Source: Bacillota bacterium (GTDB lineage Bacteria > Bacillota > Clostridia > Tissierellales > Peptoniphilaceae). From it: a stretch of 9,630 nt of DNA. Position 1 is the first letter of the stretch; each line of letters begins with the position of its first letter. The stretch lies in assembly GCA_023393815.1 (NCBI GenBank), contig JAEXBU010000106.1, positions 1 through 9,630 of the forward strand, written 5' to 3'. The position numbers and the translations under genes are program-made. Below are positions 5,995 through 9,630 of this stretch, piece by piece. The notes beneath the pieces are model-generated. The model was given only the letters and a program-made list of their open reading frames with translations. It was not told the DNA's origin and made no database searches.

Positions 5995-6149
5995 TTTTAT
6001 TAAAATGGGGGACATTTTTTTGCCTTTCGTGCATGGCGCGACGTATTCATGAAAGATCGTTTTGCATTCGGAAGCGCCTATCAGTTATTGAACGATGCGT
6101 TAGTCCTTACGGTTTGTAGAAACGGTAGGGTCATTTTTTTATTAAAATG
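5995..6149 (+). repeat. 13-base direct repeat, copies 142 bases apart
   Basis: TTTTATTAAAATG occurs at 5995-6007 and again at 6137-6149. The second copy overlaps the T-run of the hairpin. It is AT-rich, so chance is possible; it may instead be a duplicated regulatory or junction sequence. Confidence 0.3.
6103..6140 (+). terminator. Hairpin with T-run upstream of plsX
   Basis: GTCCTTACGGTTT (6103-6115) pairs with AAACGGTAGGGTC (6120-6132) across GTAG, with 11 of 13 positions paired (one G-T) and two mismatches, followed by A and seven T. It lies before the predicted plsX promoter, so it probably ends upstream transcription rather than attenuating plsX, unless a second promoter lies further upstream. 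Confidence 0.5.
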
Positions 6150-6169
6150 TGCGGTCTTATCCCAAACAG

Positions 6170-6199
6170 TTGAATGAAAGCGGGGGTTTATATTACAAT
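6170..6199 (+). promoter_or_regulatory. Predicted promoter of the plsX operon
   Basis: TTGAAT (6170-6175), an 18-base spacer and TACAAT (6194-6199) give four and five matches to the sigma-A boxes. The start would fall near 6206, leaving a leader of about 48 bases before plsX that contains the palindrome at 6225-6238. Confidence 0.5.
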
Positions 6200-6224
6200 G
6201 GGTTGGATCGATAAGAGAAATGCA

Positions 6225-6238
6225 ATGAAACGTTTCAT
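6225..6238. promoter_or_regulatory. Perfect 14-bp palindrome in the plsX leader
   Basis: ATGAAACGTTTCAT is a perfect inverted repeat lying about 20-33 bases after the predicted transcription start and 15 bases before the plsX ATG. In Bacillus the fapR-plsX promoter region is controlled by FapR, a lipid-synthesis repressor bound to an inverted repeat. The sequence here does not look like the FapR site, so a different regulator would be involved if it is an operator. Confidence 0.4.
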
Positions 6239-6253
6239 ATAAAGGGGATTATT

Positions 6254-7189
6254 ATGAAGATAGCTTATGACTGTCAAGGCGGCGATCACGCGCCCGATGC
6301 CATCGTCAATGGCGCCCTGAAGGCGAAGGATGCATACGGGATCGAACCCGTCTTTTTCGGGGATCAAGTGCGGTTGACGGCATTTGACGGTGTGGAAGTC
6401 GGGAATGTCGTACACTGTCCCGTGGCGATTACTCAGGAAGAGAGCCCGACCATGGCCATTCGAAGAAAAAAAGAGAGCGCCATTGTCCAAGGGCTTTCTG
6501 CGCTAAGTATGGGTAGAGTCGACGGCATGATTAGCGCGGGAAGCACCGGCGCTTTACTGGCCGGCGGTATGTTTATTGTAAAGCGAGAAAAGGGTGTCGA
6601 ACGCGCGGCGTTGCCCGTGTTTTTGGAAATTAGTGGACAAAAGAAACTGATTTTGGACGTAGGGGCGAATATGGACGCGTCCCCCGAAATGCTCGTAAGT
6701 TTTGCGCAGATGGGCCAAAAGTATTTGCGGGAAGTAGAGAATGTATCAAGTCCTGCAGTCGCTTTATTGAACGTGGGTACGGAAGAAGGAAAGGGCAATC
6801 GTCAGACGAAAGCGGCTTACGACTTAATGAAGGATCATGTGGATCATTTTGTGGGAAATATAGAGGCCCGGGACGTGCTCTTCAATAATGTGAATGTGAT
6901 CGTTGCCGATGGATTTGCCGGCAATGTTTTGTTAAAGTCGATCGAGGGAACCGTGAGTTATATTCAACAGGGAATTTTTCATGTTGCAAAAGAAGCGGGC
7001 GGCGCAGAGGGTATTCGGCGTATGGCAGATCAAATTTTAAGCGATTTGGATTACAGTCGTTATGGAGGCGTACCCCTTTTGGGTTTACAAAAACCTGTGT
7101 TTAAGGCCCACGGATCGTCTCAGGAAGAAGCCATTGTTTCGGCGACGGCCGCTTTGGTAAAAATGATCCGCGGAAAAGAAGAGAGATAA
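6254..7189 (+). CDS. plsX: Phosphate acyltransferase PlsX
   Basis: PlsX converts acyl-ACP and phosphate to acyl-phosphate, the donor used by PlsY to acylate glycerol-3-phosphate at the start of phospholipid synthesis; it is a peripheral membrane enzyme. Family motifs are visible: GGDHAPDAIVNGAL at the N-terminus, PTMAIRRKKESAI, DGMISAGSTGALLAGG, LDVGANMDASPEML, NVGTEEGKGN, FVGNIEARDV and VADGFAGNVLLKS. At 311 residues it is somewhat shorter than the usual 330 or so, mainly because the helix expected after GD near residue 37 is reduced. The N-terminal motif reads DCQGGD rather than the common DAMGGD. AAAGGGGA (6241-6248) supports the ATG at 6254. It is the first gene of the operon, and acpP follows 12 bases later; no fapR, rpmF or fab genes adjoin it. 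Confidence 0.97.
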   Translation: MKIAYDCQGGDHAPDAIVNGALKAKDAYGIEPVFFGDQVRLTAFDGVEVGNVVHCPVAITQEESPTMAIRRKKESAIVQGLSALSMGRVDGMISAGSTGALLAGGMFIVKREKGVERAALPVFLEISGQKKLILDVGANMDASPEMLVSFAQMGQKYLREVENVSSPAVALLNVGTEEGKGNRQTKAAYDLMKDHVDHFVGNIEARDVLFNNVNVIVADGFAGNVLLKSIEGTVSYIQQGIFHVAKEAGGAEGIRRMADQILSDLDYSRYGGVPLLGLQKPVFKAHGSSQEEAIVSATAALVKMIRGKEER

Positions 7190-7201
7190 AGGAGCGTTCG
7201 G

Positions 7202-7432
7202 ATGAAAGAAAAAGTTTTAGAAATTATTGCGGAACAAGTGAATCGCAGTGTGGATGCGTTGGATTCTTCCATGGATTTTGTGGATGATCTTAACTTGGAC
7301 TCCATCGAGCTTGTGGAGATTATAATGAGCGTGGAAGATGAATTCGACCTTGTCATCCCGGAAGACAAGTTGGAAAAGGTTCGTACCGTCGGTGACGTAT
7401 TGGATTTGTTGGAAGCGTACGATCCGGAGTGA
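7202..7432 (+). CDS. acpP: Acyl carrier protein
   Basis: A 76-residue acidic acyl carrier protein that carries fatty-acyl groups on a 4'-phosphopantetheine arm. The attachment serine is Ser34 in the motif LNLDSIELVEI. Helix II (DSIELVEIIMSVEDEFDLVI) and the end helix (VGDVLDLLEAY) have the family pattern, and the length is typical. AAGGAGCG (7189-7196) precedes the ATG. The stop TGA overlaps the GTG start of rnc (GTGA at 7429-7432), coupling the two. It lies directly after plsX, whose substrate is acyl-ACP; the intervening fabD/fabG genes found in Bacillus are absent here. Confidence 0.96.
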   Translation: MKEKVLEIIAEQVNRSVDALDSSMDFVDDLNLDSIELVEIIMSVEDEFDLVIPEDKLEKVRTVGDVLDLLEAYDPE

Positions 7433-8103
7433 TTCAATTTCGTTTACTGGAGGAGCGAATCGGTCTTCGATTTAAGGATCCGACCTTATTGAGAGAAGCT
7501 TTTACCCATAAAACCTATGGAAAAGAAATGGATGGAAAATCCTACGAGCGATTGGAATTTTTAGGAGATAGTTTGCTTAATTTTATCGTGGGCGACTATC
7601 TTTTTACACACGTCAAGGAAGAAGAGGGAGTTCTGACGAAAATGCGCGCTGCTTTGGTGTGTGAGGCTACGTTAAAGGAAGCGGCGAATGACTTAGAACT
7701 TGGCGACTTTCTTCTCATGGGAGACGAGTTGAAGCGGGATGCGAAATTTAACGTGCATACAGACGATCTGTACGAATCCCTGTGTGGAGCAATTTATTTG
7801 GACAGAGGTTACGATGCGGCGAGGGATTTCGTGGAAAAAACGCTTGTGAATGGGCACATGACCGTGTCGGAGGATTACAAGTCTCGTCTGCAGGAAGAGA
7901 TGCAAAAAAAGTATCGGTGCAATGTGGTGCGTTACGAGTGCAAAGAAATTGACTCCGAAGCCACTGGTGACGAGAACCGTTTTGAAGCGACGGTTTTTGT
8001 TTGCGATGAAGCTGTCGCTAAGGGATGCGGGCGAAATAAAAAAGGTGCCGAAAGCCAAGCGGCGAAAAATGCGTTACGCGCAATTGATTATGGCGAAGTG
8101 TAA
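7429..8103 (+). CDS. rnc: Ribonuclease III
   Basis: RNase III cuts double-stranded RNA in rRNA precursors and structured mRNAs; it is a cytoplasmic homodimer needing Mg2+. The endonuclease domain covers about residues 5-147, with the signature ERLEFLGDS (Glu40, Glu43, Asp47) and DDLYESLCGAIYLD (Asp113, Glu116), matching the four-acid metal site. The double-stranded-RNA-binding domain is about 150-222 (YKSRLQEEMQKKY, then GRNKKGAESQAAKNALRAI). The length of 224 residues is usual. The start is the GTG at 7429, overlapping the acpP stop; it leaves just eight residues before the conserved GLRFKDPTLLREAFTHKTY region. The next gene begins inside its last codons. Confidence 0.97.
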   Translation: MIQFRLLEERIGLRFKDPTLLREAFTHKTYGKEMDGKSYERLEFLGDSLLNFIVGDYLFTHVKEEEGVLTKMRAALVCEATLKEAANDLELGDFLLMGDELKRDAKFNVHTDDLYESLCGAIYLDRGYDAARDFVEKTLVNGHMTVSEDYKSRLQEEMQKKYRCNVVRYECKEIDSEATGDENRFEATVFVCDEAVAKGCGRNKKGAESQAAKNALRAIDYGEV

Positions 8104-9106
8104 TATTATTCCTATTTTCATCCCTTTTTATGGCTGTCCGGTAAAATGCATTTACTGCGAGCAAAGCCGGATTACCGGCGTATCGGGCTATTTGAGCGAA
8201 GAGTGTGTCGCACAAATAATTCGTTGCGCCCTCGAAAAGCAGTCCGACAGACCGGTTGAAGTGGCTTTTTACGGCGGCACGTTTACTATGCTTTCTGTGG
8301 GAGAACAAACGGCGCTATTAAGTGGAGTAGCTCCATTTTTGAGAGAGGGCTCCGTCCAAAGTATTCGCCTATCCACGCGACCTGAAAAATTAGATTCCGA
8401 GGATTTTTTGCGATTACAGTCGCAGGGCGTGCGAACTATAGAATTTGGCATTCAGTCGGTAGATCGCGACGTTCTGGATCTGGCGAAGCGTGGTATCGAA
8501 GTGTGTGAAATGGAAAGAGTCGTACATTTAGCCAAGAAAATGGGAATGTCCGTCGGTCTGCAACAGATGATCGGTCTTCCCGGTGACTCTTTCGAAAAAG
8601 ACATGAAGACGGCGCGTTGGATACTAGATCGGGGCGATTTTGCTCGCATTTATCCCACAGTAGTTTTCGAAGGGACGGAACTTTACACCATGTACCGGGA
8701 GAAAATCTATCAGCCGCTTTTATTAAAAGACGCGATTGATCGTGTTGCCCGGTTGCTTGATTTGTACGATGAGGCGGACATTCCCGTGATTCGCGTAGGG
8801 CTTCCGCACATGGAGCGGCATCAGTATGTAGCGGGACCGTATCACGATAATTTCAGAGAATTTGCTGAAACTCACCGTTTGTTGAGAAGGCTTAAGGATC
8901 GATATGCGTCGTTGGTATCCGTGGAAGGATCTCCTAAAATGATCAATCGTTTGGCGGGTCCTTTCGGCTACGGAAGGAAGGCTTTGGAAAAAATTTACGG
9001 CCCTATCGTCTTTCGATATAAGGACGTGGGGGAGTCGACGCTAATAATACAAGGAGAGGAAAAAGATATCCATGCACTTGATAGAAATGGAGCTCTACGG
9101 CTTTAA
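8090..9106 (+). CDS. Elp3-like radical SAM protein
   Basis: A 338-residue radical SAM enzyme. GCPVKCIYCEQ holds the CxxxCxxC cluster ligands (Cys16, Cys20, Cys23) for the [4Fe-4S] centre that cleaves S-adenosylmethionine. AFYGGTFTML, IRLSTRPEKLD, IEFGIQSVDRDVLDLAKRGI and GLQQMIGLPGDS follow the order seen in the Elp3/COG1243 branch. Unlike archaeal and eukaryotic Elp3, no GNAT acetyltransferase domain follows; the C-terminus (VGLPHMERHQYVAGPYHDNF, then an FRYKD...LIIQGE strand region) is short. This gene is commonly found between rnc and smc in Clostridia; its substrate is unknown to me. The frame is open back to 7922, but homology begins at NIIPIFIP, so the ATG at 8090 is chosen; it overlaps rnc by 14 bases without an obvious ribosome binding site, implying coupled translation. 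ATG at 8069 is an alternative. Confidence 0.88.
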   Translation: MAKCNIIPIFIPFYGCPVKCIYCEQSRITGVSGYLSEECVAQIIRCALEKQSDRPVEVAFYGGTFTMLSVGEQTALLSGVAPFLREGSVQSIRLSTRPEKLDSEDFLRLQSQGVRTIEFGIQSVDRDVLDLAKRGIEVCEMERVVHLAKKMGMSVGLQQMIGLPGDSFEKDMKTARWILDRGDFARIYPTVVFEGTELYTMYREKIYQPLLLKDAIDRVARLLDLYDEADIPVIRVGLPHMERHQYVAGPYHDNFREFAETHRLLRRLKDRYASLVSVEGSPKMINRLAGPFGYGRKALEKIYGPIVFRYKDVGESTLIIQGEEKDIHALDRNGALRL

Positions 9107-9630
9107 GTCCTTTGCGAAGCGCACGCGCATACGCTTTTCCAAGGATATTACGGCTATCGTCGGCCCCAACGGTAGCGGCAAGAGCAATATTGTCGACGGC
9201 ATTATGTGGGCTTTAGGAGAGTCCAGCGTCAAGCAGCTCCGCGGAAATAAGATGGAAGATGTCATATTCAGTGGCACGGATCGGCATCAAGGGGTGAATT
9301 TTGCAGAAGTCGTTCTCACATTTGACAATAAGGACGGCTTTTTTGATTTGCCTTATGAAGAACTTTCCGTCTCCAGAAAATATTTTCGTTCCGGGGAAAG
9401 TCAATACACGATCAACAAAAAACGCGTGCGCCAAAAAGATGTGCGCGAAATATTTCTCGACACGGGAATCGGGAAAAATGGATATTCATTTATCGGTCAA
9501 GGTCAAATTGAGGAAATTTTAAGTACTCGCCCACAAGATCGAAGGAACGCCTTTGAGGAAGCGGCGGGGATCAGCAAGTTTAAGTTGCGAAAAGAAGAGA
9601 CCTTGAGGAATTTGAACAAGACAACGGAGC
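9072..9630 (+). CDS. smc: Chromosome segregation ATPase SMC (N-terminal part, cut by window edge)
   Basis: SMC is the core ATPase of the bacterial condensin (with ScpA and ScpB) that organises and separates chromosomes. The 186 visible residues are the N-terminal half of the ATPase head: GFKSFA, Walker A GPNGSGKSN (residues 31-39), DGIMWALGESSVKQLRG, EDVIFSG, the Q-loop region IGQGQIEEI and FEEAAGISKFKLRKEE leading toward the first coiled coil. The rest lies beyond 9630. The ATG at 9072 gives the expected short lead before the conserved motif; AAGGAGAGG at 9051-9059 lies somewhat far upstream. It overlaps the radical SAM gene by 35 bases in another frame, longer than a usual coupling overlap. 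Confidence 0.96.
   Translation, partial: MHLIEMELYGFKSFAKRTRIRFSKDITAIVGPNGSGKSNIVDGIMWALGESSVKQLRGNKMEDVIFSGTDRHQGVNFAEVVLTFDNKDGFFDLPYEELSVSRKYFRSGESQYTINKKRVRQKDVREIFLDTGIGKNGYSFIGQGQIEEILSTRPQDRRNAFEEAAGISKFKLRKEETLRNLNKTTE

Larger units (their letters stand above)
5760..6169. other. Intergenic stretch without a convincing gene
   Basis: About 410 bases between the nuclease start region and the plsX promoter. It holds a TATAAT at 5817-5822, a strong hairpin at 5911-5947, a second hairpin with T-run at 6103-6140, and a 13-base direct repeat. Two short open frames occur: 5821-5898 (25 aa, start inside the TATAAT) and 6049-6177 (42 aa, no ribosome binding site, running through the second hairpin). 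Neither is supported as a gene. No tRNA, tmRNA or integrase remnant was recognised, though a phage/chromosome junction may lie here. Confidence 0.5.

Noticed and set aside
6049..6177. 42-residue open frame (MKDRFAFGSAYQLL...)
   Set aside because: No ribosome binding site, and it runs through the hairpin and T-run at 6103-6140 into the -35 of the plsX promoter.
7922..8089. Upstream extension of the radical SAM frame
   Set aside because: The 56 extra residues are read out of frame through the double-stranded-RNA-binding domain of rnc and show no family similarity; conserved sequence starts at 8090.
1..9630. CRISPR array, rRNA, insertion sequence or transposase
   Set aside because: No regularly spaced repeats, rRNA motifs, transposase motifs or terminal inverted repeats were seen on either strand.

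Overview
The window looks like low-to-moderate GC Gram-positive (Bacillota) DNA, most likely a Clostridia/Tissierellia-type anaerobe. The evidence is the strong AGGAGG-type ribosome binding sites, the order plsX-acpP-rnc-radical SAM-smc, and the spore-former/anaerobe style of copper-amine-oxidase-like 'stalk' domains on a secreted nuclease. The genus cannot be fixed from the sequence. The window joins two kinds of DNA: an accessory, phage-like left half (about 1-4500) and a conserved chromosomal right half (about 6170-9630).

Left end (1-1410): the end of a phage lysis module. An endolysin cut by the window edge carries an amidase remnant, a GH73 glucosaminidase and an S-layer-homology-like tail. 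It is followed immediately by a small holin-like membrane protein and two consecutive intrinsic terminators. Next (1456-2157) is a monocistronic gene for a protein with two cysteine-rich CxCxC modules and an AP2/ERF-type DNA-binding domain, closed by its own strong terminator.

Accessory operon (2182-4534): a clear sigma-A-type promoter whose -35 and spacer lie inside a 22/24-match palindrome (a probable operator). It drives four tightly packed reading frames of unrecognised or barely recognised function, with a possible fifth product from an internal start. Several products are strongly acidic, and one ends in a ribbon-helix-helix-like segment that could be the repressor. The operon ends at a GC-rich terminator. 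This regulated cassette beside a lysis module is the best candidate for something undescribed; an anti-defence or maintenance role is inference only.

Middle (4541-6253): a convergent gene for a secreted, wall-retained-looking staphylococcal-nuclease-type enzyme, with all visible catalytic residues and its own promoter and terminator. It is followed by about 500 bases without a convincing gene. That stretch holds a possible short RNA unit with a perfect 12-bp terminator stem, a second hairpin with a T-run, a 13-bp direct repeat, and the plsX promoter with a perfect 14-bp palindrome in its leader. The phage/chromosome junction probably lies between 4500 and 6170, but no attachment site can be identified.

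Right half (6254-9630): a compact housekeeping operon. plsX and acpP serve phospholipid acyl transfer; rnc, an Elp3-like radical SAM protein without acetyltransferase domain, and smc (cut by the window edge) follow with start-stop or longer overlaps, suggesting translational coupling.
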